Part shown: positions 46,752 to 60,047 of the stretch, one piece after another
Numbering within the stretch: position 1 is the stretch's first letter
How the letters are laid out: each line of letters starts with the position of its first letter
Assembly: GCA_019843655.1 (NCBI GenBank)
Contig: JACDQD010000007.1
Location: 26,182,365-26,246,364 of the forward strand
Length of the DNA stretch: 64,000 bases
Reading direction: 5' to 3'
Source of the DNA: Lethocerus indicus
Lineage: Eukaryota > Arthropoda > Insecta > Hemiptera > Belostomatidae
Position numbers and translations under genes: made by a program
The notes under the pieces: model-generated
The model's database searches: none
What the model was told of the DNA's origin: nothing
The model's input: the letters and a program-made list of their open reading frames with translations, nothing else

Positions 46752-49075
46752 GTAGGAGGAATCCTCCACCATCCGGCTACACCCCTGATAACAACTCCTT
46801 ATCTCCTTAGCCGCCTAAGAGACCGTCAAGTTTTTTCTTGGACGATATTTTTAAAACGTGACAATTTTTCCAGGCATCCAGAATACCCGAACCGTCCATT
46901 ATTGGATTCGAATTTTCGATTCTCAGATATAGGTTATACCTATTCTCAGAGAAAATAGGTTAAGGCTTCGTGTCCTACCTCCTAGAAAGAAAATATCGAG
47001 GAAAACCTTTCCCATCATCCCCGGCAATGTTTAGAGCGCATAGATAAAATTTATGTACACCTTTTACTAGATTTAGAATTCGTGTTTATAGTTGACTAAT
47101 ATTTTTTGTTAGTTTTCAACCCTAAGTAATTTTTTTATCGTACTATGTCAACCCCAGTATACTTTGTTGTCGGAAAATTTAACAGGGCGGTACTCGAATG
47201 AAGATCAGCACTTGCGAGTCCATCTGGCCAAACGTTATGACGAAGCCAATTTCTCAGTACCCCGCCGTATTTGGAACTGATCGCGCTCAAATGACAGGTC
47301 CCCGGATGAAAATAATGCCCGACCGCGTCCTCCACTAGATCGTGTCCCGCTTATTCGGGCCCGCACTCGAGACCGAGAGGTTTAGGATTGCCGCGGCACT
47401 CAGCAGCATTCCTCGACGCGCAGTAACAGCGCCCGGCCACGTGTCCTCGCCGAGAGTGTCACGTCAGCGCTGCGCTAATGCCCGACTCTGCATATGTTAT
47501 GCCGGGACAACAAAAAGAAAACAGCCTGCAGCGACAGAATTGCGGGCCGTGGAAACCTGGAATACACTGAAGGCCCCCTTGAACAAATAATTGTTAAGAG
47601 CATTGGCCTTAAAAAGTTTTTATTTTGCACTGAAAGAAAAATCAAATTCTCGATTAAATATGAGTTTCATTTGAACTTTCGTCTAGGTTCCGCAAATTAA
47701 AGATTTTCCCGATGAACTTCCCGAGTCCATTCCTGAGCCCGTGCATCATCTCTTATACCACCGTTAAAGTCTCCGAAATTCAAACGACGCTCCCGTCCTC
47801 CACGAGGGTCTCACATATGTATGCTATGTTATCCTGCCTATCAGCCGTTGACATCATATGGTACTGTCCTTCGTCAGTGTCTCTAAAGGTTACGTCGAAA
47901 GTGGAGGGGGCCGCACAAAGATAGATGCGTTTGTACCTCATCTCACCTGTTTTATTCCAATTTTTTTCCATTTATTCAAATGCCGCCTTAAGCTTTCTCA
48001 CTATCTCAATTCTCTTGGCTTTACCAGCATAAAAATTATGCTCAGCAGTCATCCTCGAGCTCAGATTAATCGGATGATAAATGAGACAATTCCTGCGGGA
48101 CGCGATGAATAATTGCAGCAACCCGACGTCGAGCCGCTTTCCGGGAATAGCGAGCGAACCGTAGATATTAATCTACAGACGGCTAGGCGAAAAGGATGGT
48201 CCAGCTTGAATCCAAGCGCGGAAGATGTAATTCTCTGTTTTTCCCGTGTCCTGGAGGGGGAGGCCATCTCGGCCCGTCATCAACTTTCTCTTTGGCCTCG
48301 CCGGAATCCATCATCACTTGCGCACCGACCTCCCTGCAAATATGGCAGAAATCATCATAGCGTTTTGGTTTTTATTAAAACCAATATCGGCTAACCAACA
48401 TACAGAGAAACACTTATAGGATAATATTCATCTGCCTGCGTTTATGTATCTAAATATTGTCCATTCAAGGATTCGAGTCTTGTGCCTCAGGACAACGGTT
48501 ACGACTCCGGTTTTGGTAGGACCAAAAGTGCTGACCTCGGTTTGTAGGCATATCAATATTGTGTTTTTGGGCGCGAAATTTGTAATCGGCGATAAAATTA
48601 TTATTTGTACTTGTATTTATCTCAAATTTTTTATATACATACCTTTTAGGAGCGCCTTGTCACATGACTCACTTATTGATCTTTGTGTCCCGACAGTAGA
48701 AATATCCTAGGATTCTACTTCACTGTAGAAAGCGCTTATCGACTACATAACAAATAAATAGTTTATAACAAAATATTTATTTCACGTGTCTGTTCACTCT
48801 CGTGAGGTCAGTTCAGCCTGGGATGTGAGTTATAACTTGGAGTTAGGCTGGATGTTGAGGAGTCCCCTTTTACCTTTTCGAGGAATCGCGGCGTTTATAA
48901 TATCGGGTATTTTGCAGTTGGCTAAGAGGAGGCTGTGTAGTGGTCGGCAGCCAACCACCGGCCGGTATATAACTGGAAGGAATGCCGGGTGAAGGGAGAG
49001 CCCCGGGGTCCTCTAGGGTCATCCTTACTCTTCAGCTCGTCCTCCAATTAAAACGTGACGGACACCGCCGGTATA

Positions 49076-49167
<92 letters not shown>

Positions 49168-49775
49168 TCCGTATATTCACTTGTAAAGTACCTGACTTTC
49201 CCGCATAGGCAAGACCCCGACATTTTGTTACCTCTCGGCTGTTCAGCCCGTCGTTGGACCAAGTACGGAGATCTTTATTTCTATAAGTTGTTTTCTTTAA
49301 CGTAATTGTTTCTGACAAACTGCTCCCCGTGTAAGGTTCAGTTATATGACCGCCACTCACGCATACAAGTGGCGAAATGTCCATATATAGTCAGTCTATC
49401 CCGGGGAACCCATCAAAATAGACGAAACTCTGCAAAGTTTGATTATTATTTATTATTATTATTTTTACATTGTTTTCATTTTTGTTTGCTACAAAATGCT
49501 TATTTTACTGCAAAAATAATTAAAACAAATATATACCGCAAAATATCGTGATATAACCTACAATCCGCGATGCAAAATTAGGTACATAAAAGTAAAATAT
49601 CGTCAACACAGAAAATAGAACTGCGACATGGCGAGGGACGACTATTGAGATTAGGTTCTGGGAAAAGAAGTAATCGGATGTGAATTCTCCGATATGGCAT
49701 ATGTACTTTCCGATTAATAAGTCACAATACCTATGTATTGTATATAAATGGAATAAACCGCAGAAGATAACCCGT
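46752..49775. other. No gene seen; GC-richer patch
   Basis: A GC- and CpG-rich patch at about 47335-47560 has an 82-codon frame with no recognisable domain. A composite (CT)n-(TA)n microsatellite interrupts this interval at 49079-49163. The frame at 48113-48394 begins after a TTGCAG that lacks a pyrimidine tract. Confidence 0.45.
49079..49163. repeat. Composite (CT)n-(TA)n microsatellite
   Basis: About 38 bp of CT repeat passes directly into about 46 bp of AT repeat. The Ser/Leu and Ile/Tyr runs in the overlapping frames are artefacts of it. Confidence 0.95.
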
Positions 49776-49850
49776 ATTTGCATTGTTAAGTGGTAAATAC
49801 GGCTTCGATGTGCCGACCGGGGTTCGAAAACCAGTGGCGGACCATGTGTG
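49776..49850 (+). repeat. tRNA-derived SINE head
   Basis: An A-box-like TTGTTAAGTGGTAAATACGG is followed by a GGC/GCC stem with an eight-base loop, then GGGGTTCGAAAACC as B box, then AGTGGCGGACC. The last segment matches the 10893-10965 and 19150-19310 copies. The arms are imperfect, so this is a retroposed head rather than a working tRNA gene. Confidence 0.45.
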
Positions 49851-51268
49851 GCGCATTCAGAACGTGCCGTATGATAATTAGTTATCGGCTGAGTAAATTT
49901 GCGAGTTGAATATCGTATTTCTACACTCTAATAAAGGTAAATATGTAATGAAGAGGAGGGGGGGGAGTTAGCCTGTGTTTGCAAATGTTGTACATGTTTT
50001 GTCAGCTGTACTACGCATATGTTTTGGGTGCGGGCGCCATTTTCTCCCGTCCAGGTTTTCCGATCGGTTTCGACCGTCGATCAACACCAAACGCGTGAGA
50101 TGATAAGAGGCATCGAAAATAATTAAAAATCGAATCGGACAAAACGGAAAAAATATGATTGGGGAAATTAATTTTAAACTAATTAACTTATTGAAAATAT
50201 AGCCTGCAGAGTAGGGTCAGATTGGATAGGTTCGTGTTTTCGTGTTGCATCAACTCCGTGTCATAATGAACATGATGTCATCGCATAATAGTGCGTGAAA
50301 TTGCGCTTACGCCAAAGGAAAATACCTCTTAGATAAAATTTTCTCGAGGTAGAGAGAGTGACCTGGTGGGGGAGGAGGGGGAGGCCTGGGGTCGAGATAA
50401 CTTTCATGGGAACGATTATCTCAGCAGATCGTTATCTCAGAGTCGCTGCCGGCCCAGCGACAACTCTACATCGTGTAGTGCAATTAGACGGTCTGAAAAA
50501 AAGAAAATAGAAAAAGTAAAAATGAGATATTCCTAAGAAATCGAACGAATCATATCGGTCGCTTATTGCCCGAAACAAATTAAAACTTCTGTTCCCTCCC
50601 CGGGGGGGATTAATCTCTTCGAGGAAAAAGTTTCCTGAACTCGTCTTCGAACCAAAGTCGGAGATTTACGAGCCCCCTGAGAGATAATTACCGGTGAGAG
50701 GGACGTAAAATCTATCTTCTTCTTCTTCTTCTCCCCATCTCTTTTTTCCATTTTTGCAATCACCTTCGAACCGACCTTTAGAAATCTCGGCGTAAATCTT
50801 GTCCCTGTAAATTTTTATATTCACCAACAGTTATTGCGATAATTGATCTTCTAATGATGTTGTGCCGCTTCTTGATGAGAGCTTCGTACCGATATTGTAT
50901 TTGAGCGGTGTTAGAGCAACGGAAAGTAGCTTGATTTCGGCCCGTTGAAAGAGGTATTTATAATTATATCTACAGAAAATTTGTTGAATCGACAACCCCC
51001 CCCCCGTCCTTCTTTAATGCGAGCCAATGGGTATATAAAAAAATCAAAAATCAAAGGAAACACAAAAAGAACACGAAATCGGTGTCGGACACCGATGAGG
51101 TTATAAGAAGAAGGACCCGGTAGTCCACTTATTATTCGGGCCGCCGGGACGGCCGGAAAACAATGAGCTCTGGAAAGAGGAAGGAAAAGGGTGTCGCCGC
51201 CATTATAATTTATACAGCGAGTAAAACATATTAAAGCCGACCAAAGGCGCGAGTGTATATGGATGAAT
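49851..51268. other. No gene seen; small perfect hairpin
   Basis: A perfect hairpin lies at 51078-51096 (ATCGGTGTC, one base, GACACCGAT). A C homopolymer lies near 50996-51005 and a short CTT repeat at about 50714-50731. There is no coding signal. Confidence 0.5.
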
Positions 51269-51310
51269 GGGAGAGAGAGAGAGAGAGAGAGAGGGAGGGA
51301 GGGAGGGAGT
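51269..51310. repeat. (GA)n and GGGA microsatellite
   Basis: GA repeat passing into GGGA units. Confidence 0.95.
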
Positions 51311-51669
51311 GAAAGAGTGAGACAGAGCTTTGTGGAGAAGGAGCGATGTTGGCCGGCCTGAGAGGTTGACTTCTATTTGGCTAGGACCGGTTTTGGGGGG
51401 GTCGTTGCCTTTTGGCTGCTTACTTTACTCTTTTCTTTTATCCGCATCGGGTTTTAGCGCGGTATCCTCTTACCTCCAATCCGTCCTCCACCTCCTCCTC
51501 TTACTCTCTTTCAAGTTATTAAGGAAGCACTCGGAAGACAATTCGCAGGAAGGGTTTTTTCCACTGGTCTCAGCCGTCGGTGGACGAGGGTGAGGATTCG
51601 CGGGTATTAACGACGGCGGGAATGGACCAACGACGGGTTTCAAAATGAAATTTTAACGAAACAGTCACC

Positions 51670-51718
51670 GGGCAGTATTGAGAGCACAAATGCCAGAAGA
51701 GAGAATGACATAAAAAAA
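51670..51718 (+). repeat. Copy of the GGGCAGTATTGAGAGC repeat
   Basis: CGGGCAGTATTGAGAGCACA, then ATGCCAGAAGAGAGAATGAC and an A run, matching 26752-26812 and 32890-32947. Confidence 0.6.
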
Positions 51719-51962
51719 ATCCCTCTTTCACAGATACAATTACGCACCTTCCCCGACGACACCGTTCGCAATGCCTGGGAATGCACGACAGTACGGAATG
51801 GAATGAATACTGAAAACTGAATTCGCCTCATCTTTTATTTATACGGCCTTTAAGAGGCCACGTATCGAAGTGACCACGCGATACTCGGCACAGGCTACCG
51901 GTAGCGGTTCCAAGGATCGTAAAAATTGCTGATAATAGCGCTTGTAATATTCACTTCTTTGA

Positions 51963-52210
51963 ATTTATTGTATTTATCGAGTAGAAGAACTCATTCTGAG
52001 CACTAATAACTAATATTTGTGGGTTGTTTCAATTTCAGAGTAAAATTTTATGCTTCAAAGCAAGTTAATTTTACTCGCTGTTCGTTTCTCTTAATTTATA
52101 TTTAATTTTATTTTATCGGGTTGAACAACGAATTTCTAGCATTGATAACTAGGTTGTTTCAAGTTCGAAGTAAAATTTAGCAATTCCAAATCTTACTATT
52201 TTACTCGCAC
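51963..52210 (+). repeat. Degenerate tandem duplication, about 131-bp unit
   Basis: Two consecutive units share, in order, TTTAT..TATTTATCG, GAAC, GCA(C/T)TGATAACTA-like, GGTTGTTTCAA, AGTAAAATTT, AA(G/A)CAAG-like and ATTTTACTCGC. Unit 1 spans about 51963-52082 and unit 2 about 52101-52210. The divergence implies an old duplication. Confidence 0.7.
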
Positions 52211-53303
52211 TAATTGATTATACCGCTTTGAAATACGGTAGTGCCGTTTCACGAAAACAGCTATTTTGGACGGTTTTGTTATATCCAGATTTCAGGGCTT
52301 GTTTGAAAAAAGAACTTTTCCACACCCGATTATTAATTCAGTTCTCGAAAACATTACGAATATCGCGTTGGGAGAAAATTGAAAAAAATTACCTCCCCGT
52401 ACTACTGACGATGGCGAATAGCCAAGACAGGTCTATATTAGGAACACGTAGCAACGATACTTGCGAAACCCCCGATCGAAAAACCTAAATAAATACTGTG
52501 GCTCATTTAGAAATTTATTATCATCAGCTTATGCCGTGCTAAGTTCTTTTTATATCGAACTTTTAAAAAAGCCTACATTCCACTTTACATTAATTAATAT
52601 AATTAGATTATAAATGTCACTCGTTGTTTCTTACTTGTATCTAGCAACATACCGCTAGATGAATTTTGTCACGCTATACTCATTATTTTGGGTATATTTT
52701 CTTAGTTCATTTATGTAAAACTGTTTTCTAACGCACCGGTTATTTTCTGAATAAATAAATAAATTAACTGTGAACAGAAATTCGAAGTAAGCCCCAGTTT
52801 ACAGCGGTAGGAGAAACTATTTACGGATTCCGTTCTATTAGTGAGTCGAATCTTTGACACCGGTGTCGTGCTTTCAGATGCTCCCCCTTTCCCCTCCCCC
52901 GTGGTGAACCGACTTAGTTCATGCTTTATTCATCCGTTCGAGTTTCCCGCCGCCTTCGAAAATCGATGCCGCGCTTGAAAACAACACAGGAATAACACTT
53001 GGGGAGGGGAATCAGAAGAGGCCAGATTTGTTGACAGCTGCGGCTTAACCAGAAGCGGTACCGGTTTCGGCGGCGTGGACGAACCTATTGGAGGCGATTT
53101 TCGATGATTTGGGCTCACAATTATACGCCATCTTGTTCATATGCGTTCGCAACTTATATTTTTATCAGTTTTTCGTCGTTATTCTGACACCTGGAAACCC
53201 CGGTATAGGTGATGGCTAATTGATAGTAAGTTGGTTGAAAATATACTGCACTAAACACTATATAAAATATTATAACACTGGAAACAAAATATGTTATAAA
53301 CAG

Positions 53304-53615
53304 CTTAACATACCTGTTTTGTGGTCTGCGAGGTGTTGGAATAACGTAGGTTTGTGTTGTTTCTGTCTCCTCTCGCTGGTTTGGTCTTTCGCCGCTCGCC
53401 ATCTTCAGTAGCGGTGTTAGTCACCGTTGGCACACTGTTACTTGTAAAAGTTGTACTGTCAAGTAAAAGTGACAGTGACAGTGCAGTGAGAATGCGCGAA
53501 AAACATCCAAAGTGCCAACAGTGACTAACACCGCTACTGAAGATGGCGAGCAGCCGAAACCGGTCTACCAAAAGACCAAACCAGCGAGAGGAGACAGAAA
53601 CACCACAAACCTACG
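53304..53615 (+). mobile_element. Foldback retroposon-like element, near complete
   Basis: This is the best preserved copy. It runs from a unique head (CTTAACATACCTGTTTTGTG), through a left arm (53345-53432) and a spacer with GTGACAGTGACAGTGCAGTG, to a right arm (53507-53615). The arms are reverse complements over roughly 90 bases, except that the left arm lacks about 19 bases present in the right (the CGAAACCGGTCTACC region). Flanks ATATGTTATAAACAG (53289-53303) and ATATTGTATACAG (53616-53628) look like a diverged target duplication. No coding capacity was found; the overlapping frames are side effects. Confidence 0.8.
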
Positions 53616-53628
53616 ATATTGTATACAG

Positions 53629-54419
53629 TATTTATAATCTATTAAATATATTGTATCTTGCAAACCTTCTATCTGGACGAATTATTGCAAACGACGCCTT
53701 TACATCGTTTTTCCCACAAATGGACTATTCGATTATTATTAATATTCTAAATGGACAAGGAGTGCGCGGGGAATGTTTTTATTTTTACGCTAGTTGAAAA
53801 TGAAAAATCGCTTGCTACATTTTAAACTGTTTCCTCCTTCAAATGAAGCCAATAAATTTATCGAACGACTTCCATTCTATCTTCGGTTGGTCATCGCGCA
53901 GTTCCATATATGGGAGAATAGCCTCCGCTGTATAGACGTACTCGTAATAGCTCGTTTTTGCCGTGTAATTTTTCAACTCCGCCTCTATGCCAAATTCAAA
54001 TTCGGGCCAAGTGGGGGCCCTTCTTTCCAGGTAAAGCGCTCCACCGTCGTCGGAGGCGTTGTTTTGACTGATTTTTTTCCGAGAGCCCCCCCCCGAATTA
54101 GAGAAACGGAATGGGAGAAAAGGTAGGGCCATCCGTGAAAAATTAAAAGGTTCCGTCGGTATGATGACTAGGTCGGCGCGAGTGTAATAACAGGGCCCGA
54201 GCGCCGTCCAGCCCTAAGGGCGTACCGGCGCCTCAGACCATCGCGTTCCCCGTCCTTTTTTCTTTTCTTTCCCCTTTGCATTCGCCTCGAAATCTCAAGG
54301 TTTTTAAAGGCGTCGAAGGTGACCTCGGCTCAGCTGTACGAGAACGACTTTCTGCTATTACCGTCCCGATTTTCTGTCTAATGTCCTGATCCTGACCAAT
54401 GTCCAGGAATAAAAATACT
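53629..54419. other. No gene seen
   Basis: CTTCTTTCCAG followed directly by GTAAAG at 54030/54031 is a third, weaker plus-strand acceptor-donor junction. Opposing frames of about 100 codons overlap at 53794-54132; neither has a recognised domain. Confidence 0.4.
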
Positions 54420-54500
54420 TTCATTTTGCTATGAATATACATAAATTTTGATTGATGCGTACATTCCAGTCCACGGGCCTGTCTATGTATACGTGCATTT
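54420..54500 (-). repeat. Dispersed repeat, copy 2
   Basis: The minus strand carries GGCCCGTGGACTGGAATGTA, ATCAATCAAAATTTATG and an A-rich tail. The order matches 19330-19420, again like a LINE 3' end. Confidence 0.45.
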
Positions 54501-57252
54501 CCCCATCGCTGTTACATCGCTCGGACTATTTCTTAAGGGAATAGCTTTCTTTTGCCAGCCTTCCACTATCAACGCGATAGAGGAAACGTATATGAAGATT
54601 CTCGGGTAGAAACCGACCGCATGAATGGGGCGATGAGAAGGAATAGATTGCTCAAAACTAGAAAAATAATGAATAGGGAAAAATACATTAAAATTGAATT
54701 CTTAGTATTGAAGACGTACAGTAAATCATTGGTATAGGTCATTTTTCCCCCCACATGCAACCAATCCATATCTAGTTGGAGAATAGATAAGGTTCTCTGT
54801 CCACCGGTGATAAGACAGCCGGGTAAGAACAAAGCCAAACAGCTGGGTTCACCGTGAATTGTTCACCGCCATCGTAAAACCTCCTGTGTCGTTTTAGCGA
54901 CTTGAATGAATGAGATTCAGCGCCCACGCTCCCCCTTTGAGGAGGAAGTCGGCTCTGTCTGTCTCTGTTTCACTCTCCCTCCCTCCCTCCCTCCCTACAT
55001 CACTCCCTCCCTCTCTCCCTCTGTCACACACGCACACCTTCGCTCGGCAAAACGCCCGTCTGTTTCCCAACACGCTGATTTTCATTCATTGTTGACCTCG
55101 TTCACTCCCTCTCTTGATTCCTGCCGGGGGCCTTCTTTTTATGCGATATAAAGAACAGAATGGTGGGGGAGGAAAAAGACTGCGAATAAAAGACTGTCAA
55201 GGCGAGTTCTTTATTCCTCGAACTGCAATATTTAAATAATTATAAATTCTTCTGTCCCAGTTATTGCGCCAAACCGGTTTCGGTTAACCCCCAATCGTCA
55301 GTTCTGTCTGTACTGACACTGAACTTTTACTGTGGCAAATGATCAGAATTTTGTAGACCTCCTAACAAATATAAATTTATAATTCAAATTTAAACCGCAG
55401 TATACAAAAAACATTCTATTTCCCTAGTCCCCCGTTCAATTTGACACGCTAGAAGAAATTCCTTATTTAGTACGCGTTAACCCCCCCTTATTATTTTACA
55501 GTGCTCACATCTCCGGCATGAACGAATACCCGCCCTTCAAAAAAAAAAAAAAATAAATACAAAATATGGAGTAAAGGGGGCTGTTTTTGATAAACGGCCG
55601 TTAGCCTAACCCCTTGGGGCGCACTGCCGTGTTAAAACGCTGGGCGTGCCGGCCCTCTCTTCAGATCCTATCTCGGGGAAGAAAAAAAACATTAAGGAAA
55701 GGAAAGAAAGACTGGTTTATTTTTTGGGTACCTTTCCACCGCTCGCCGCCCCCTCCTCCCCGCTTTGTTGCCCTCGGGGGCAGAAATTTTAAACGGGAAA
55801 CTCGAATCTCATTTGGCCGCGGCAGAGCTTCAGGCAAAACGGCTTGAGCGGGCCTCGCCTCCGGCCAAACGGGAAAAATTCTGGTTTACATACATGATAT
55901 GTACAGTACAAACATACATGAGATTATAAGATTTTCAATTGGAGGTAAATTCCGCCACCGGAGAACCGAAGGATCTTCTGTTTCCTCTCACCATCATCAG
56001 TAGGTTGTTGAGTCGCTCTGGAATATCTTAGGGCTTAGGGGCACCTATCTGTATTTTTTTGTGTTTTTGAATATTTCCATATTCACAATTATGCTCATTT
56101 CCTTACCCTTTTTTGTGCAAACACTGGCCTGCAAATTTGGATATTTCACACGGGTTAGGCACACGATTATTTTATGACTTTTATCATAGGCCTTATGACG
56201 GTTTCTCAACGTCAATTCCGCTAGTATTGTGCACTTTTACAGTAAAAGAACGCCGTCACTAAAGTTCGGAAAGTCGAAGTACTGACCTAGGAATGACCTA
56301 TATCATTCGTTCCTGTAGTATTATGCCTATAATTTTCATTAACTGTCTTTGTGGAATCTACTTGAAAGTTACTACTTGACCTTTAGTAACTTATCCTGCC
56401 TTAGCATTTTTCATTCCGACCGCTGTAAAACGGCGTCAAATTTTTCGAACACGAACTCATCCCCTCTTTTGATACCCCGGTATTGTTATACTTAACAATT
56501 AGCTGTCCCTCGACTGTTCTATCGGCTGTATGGGGATATGGTGATTACAAAAAGGGGCCACCTCACCGGCTCAGGGCGGGGGCCCCAGGTATACCTGGGC
56601 CCGAATTATACCTGCCTCTTATGGGCATTGGGGTTTTTGAAATACGCTCTCCACAGTTTTATCTTGTGTTTCGAGAGGCGGGTGGCCCGAGGCATTTCTC
56701 GTTTCCATAAATCATGACCCAAGGCTCCCATCCGTCAATCCGCCGCCTCTTCGAGAGCGCTCTCTCGGCGCTACGGCGCATATTTCACGCCGCCTTAAAA
56801 CGCAATTCGGAACGTCGGTTCGTAGGAACGGCCCATTAATATTGTTTTTCCCAACCGTCGGGAGGGGGGGGCTTCACTGGGCCGCAAAAAGAAAAGGTTT
56901 CCATAATTAAAAACGACCGCCAAACTCTGAGCACTTCTTGAAAGTTATGTAGAACTTTTTTTTAGGTACCTCTAGAATTCATCCAGAGGGTTTTTACCCC
57001 TAATTAAAATATCGGTTTGGTAAAATATAATTTTTTGTGGGGAGGAAAATGGACATATATTATATTGAGACTGTAGTCTGGCATGCCGACTAAAGCTAAA
57101 ACCTAATTTGAGCATTTGACACCGTCGGCCATTAAGCATTACGTCAATGGGAGGACTTAATTTTGTTAATTTTTTTGGACTTAATCTTCCACATACATTA
57201 TACTAACGACAATTTAATTCCCGGAATACACCTAAGCACTCTTCTCCCACAG
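54501..57252. other. No gene seen
   Basis: A CT/CCCT tract lies at about 54960-55025. A foldback core (AAACCGGTTTCGG) is at about 55271-55283. GC-rich patches near 55610-55860 and 56560-56600 have frames without domains. Confidence 0.5.
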
Positions 57253-57429
57253 TTGTACTTAGGCCACAATAGAGATGAATTTTGGAGGCGCGATTATTCG
57301 CCGGAGCTAAGCTCATTCAATAATCCATATTTTCTCGGAGGAATACTCAGTACAGATCTTAAATCTGAATGGGCTCAGAACCCCGTCCTCCATATTTATC
57401 TATTTCTTCGTTCATGCCTGCCCCTGAAG
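57253..57429 (+). other. Possible exon with an NRDE-like motif
   Basis: TTCTCCCACAG ends at 57252 and CTGAAG/GTATCT gives a possible donor at 57429/57430. The 177 bases between are open in phase 0 (59 codons). The start, LYLGHNRDEFWRR, resembles the L.L..NRDEF..R motif at the N terminus of TANGO2-family (NRDE) proteins, and FNNPYFLGG loosely fits what follows. The expected GGTWLG block is absent and the rest is hydrophobic and unlike the family. It may be coincidence or a remnant. Confidence 0.15.
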
Positions 57430-58150
57430 GTATCTTCTTCTTTATGTTCCCCGTCCAGTATTGCTGGCAGGATAACCGTAGCAATTTTCCTCTAAAATTG
57501 TTACATAAATCAGTCCGCCAAGGCACGAAAAACAGATCAGTCTGGGAATAGATATGTTTCCACTTCGTATTTACCTTGGTGGGTGAATTTTATCTCTTTC
57601 TGTTATTGATCTCGGAATATTTTGTTCTCCCTCCCCCCCCCCGCCTTTCTTAAATGGAATAATTCCGGAATTCTGAATATTGGAATGGAGGCAGCGGATT
57701 GAATGTGTGCAAAGTAGGGCCCCTCTCTGTCTATATAAAGCGGGCATTTGCTGAGATTTTCCCCGGCCCCCTCTCAAGGCCAGAACCACCACCTCGGCGC
57801 AAACGCCCATTCAAACTTTATTCGAATAGCACTTTACTGTAAACTATTACAGAGGAATAATTAGACTATTTATTACTGTATAATGTGTTTTTACGTCTAA
57901 GGGAATTACCTTTTCTGCCAGCTATTTTATTTTTCTCACTCGTCTTCACACGACTAGTAACGTAGAGCCAGTAACATACTGTCCTAGCTTAATATTGGAT
58001 TGAAGAAAAATACGATAGCAATTGATGCGGTAAATTTAATATCAGAAATATCCGAATTGCAGACATAGTGTTGCTTTGACGAGTAATACGGTCTTGGCTT
58101 ATGGAAAGTTTACGAGGCCGTCGAGAGAGAGAGAGAGAGAGCGGCTATAT
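57430..58150. other. No gene seen
   Basis: Short C run near 57630-57645 and a short (GA)n repeat at 58123-58141. No coding signal. Confidence 0.5.
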
Positions 58151-58317
58151 TGCGTGCGTGCGTGTGGGTGTAGGTGCGTGTTGGTGCGCGCGCTCGCGTG
58201 TGTGTGTGTGTGTGTGGAAGGGGTAAGATCGTGACTCGAGCCGGACTATCGGGTCCGGCCATCACGCACACGCACACGCACATACACACATGCACACACA
58301 CACACACACACACACAG
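58151..58317. repeat. Facing GT and CA tracts, large potential hairpin
   Basis: A GTGC/GT-rich tract (58151-58216) and a CA-rich tract (58263-58317) lie in opposite orientation around a 46-bp spacer, so either strand can fold into a hairpin with arms near 50 bases. Both tracts are also alternating purine-pyrimidine DNA, which favours Z-form. Confidence 0.85.
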
Positions 58318-60047
58318 AGGTATACGTACCACTCTTAGCACTCGATACAGTAGTGCATTTTCTCCGTTTGATAAAAATATACGAATGCGTAAAGTGGCGT
58401 ACGTGATGATACTCATACTCAACCTTATCAACAATGCGTGGAAAGGCCGAGGTATAATCAGCGAATACTCGGGGAATAAGAAGTCAAATTTTATTGTTTG
58501 AAAAGGAACCTGACTATAGTGAGAAGTTGGAACCGATATAGCATGGGATAAAATAGTTTAGTGGCGACAGAAAATCGCTACAACATACTAAGAACATTTA
58601 AAAGTATGTCAATTCGTACAGGCGGAAAATGCGCTATTAAGAAGCAATATTTCTAGTATTATACTATTTCATAAAAAGTCGATTTTTTCGTACATATTTT
58701 CAACTATTTTTTATTATCCATTCGAGTTATAGCATTTATTTTTTTTTATGTTTCGAATACTGTGAATCTACTGTCGATTCCCCACTTTCAACGCGTTATG
58801 CCCCTCGGTATTTTCTAGTAGCGAATCCCCTCTGATTTTCTGTCGTATATTAAATAGATATCAGGAGAGTTACTAACTGTGGAGCGCCAAACGTTGTTTA
58901 CACGTAACAATCAAGCCGAAATTATCCTGGCGTTAGCATCCAGGCACTTTTCAGTTAGTAGAGTATTGCAGAACGTGTTCCGCATTGGACATGTGTTGTG
59001 AAAGACGACGCTTACGCGGAATAGATATTTGGTCAGTGGTTTCTAGGAAAGAATAATGGGTCTCTTTTTCTTTGTCTTTTTTCTGTTTCGTCAGAATTCT
59101 TTCAACTTTTGTTGTGTTAACGAGCGGCGTAAAAACCTGGCCGTAGCGTCTTCAAGCTTTTGTGCTATTGTGACGACTTGGAGGGGGATGCAAAACAAGA
59201 ATCCTTGAAACACAGATATAGCGCAGTTCTTCCTATGTTATCTCCTTTCTGGACGCTTTCCTCCTGGCAAAATACTCATTTATTCCCATAAAACCTGTGA
59301 ATTTTCTTTGGCACCGCATACTTTAAACATGTTCAGAATAAGACTTTCACTCATACGGCCCAGACGAGAGAACGAGCTTAAACAACTGTCAGTAAAAGTA
59401 AAATTACAATATTTTACTGTCGGAGTGTTACATCTTTAAACAGCTTTTGAGTTATTATTGTATGATTTTAAGGCTTGTTACTTAACAATCACTATTTGTC
59501 ATCTCTCAATGTCCAATTCGTGAACTAACAAAAATACTATTTTTGTTGTTGGCTCCTCGAATGTTCCTCAGGTTTCAGAAGCTCTTTTACTCTCTACCCC
59601 CTAGAATAAATAATTCATTTTTCAGAAGGGGGCTGGATAAAGTCGAAAATGCTCGGAGATACGCCTTTGGCCTATCGAAAAGGATCTGAGTCTGAAAATT
59701 GGTAAACGCGCCCTTTACAAAATTATATACGGGGAACCGCGGCTGTTAAAGCCGGGCCGCATTATAGGGCTGGCTTCAGATTATCTTTAAAAGAGGACGA
59801 ACTCCATAAAAAATTATGGAGTCCTTTTTCTTTTTTTTTCTCCTCACCCAGGTCCGACTCAATGGTAATGTACCCAAACACCGGGCCCTAACAGATAAAC
59901 ACAAACAGGCTTGGAAACAAAAAGAAACAAACTCTCCTTGTACGATCCGCTTGTTTTTCCATTTATTCATGCGGTCCACCTACCCTTCTATAATTAGCGA
60001 GAAGAGACCCATTACAAGTCGTCCATCTTTTATCTCCCATCGGCGTT
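58318..60047. other. No gene seen
   Basis: A strong pyrimidine tract plus TCAG ends at 59094 and is followed by 38 open codons, but I find no donor. Otherwise AT-rich with no repeat or domain. Confidence 0.45.
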
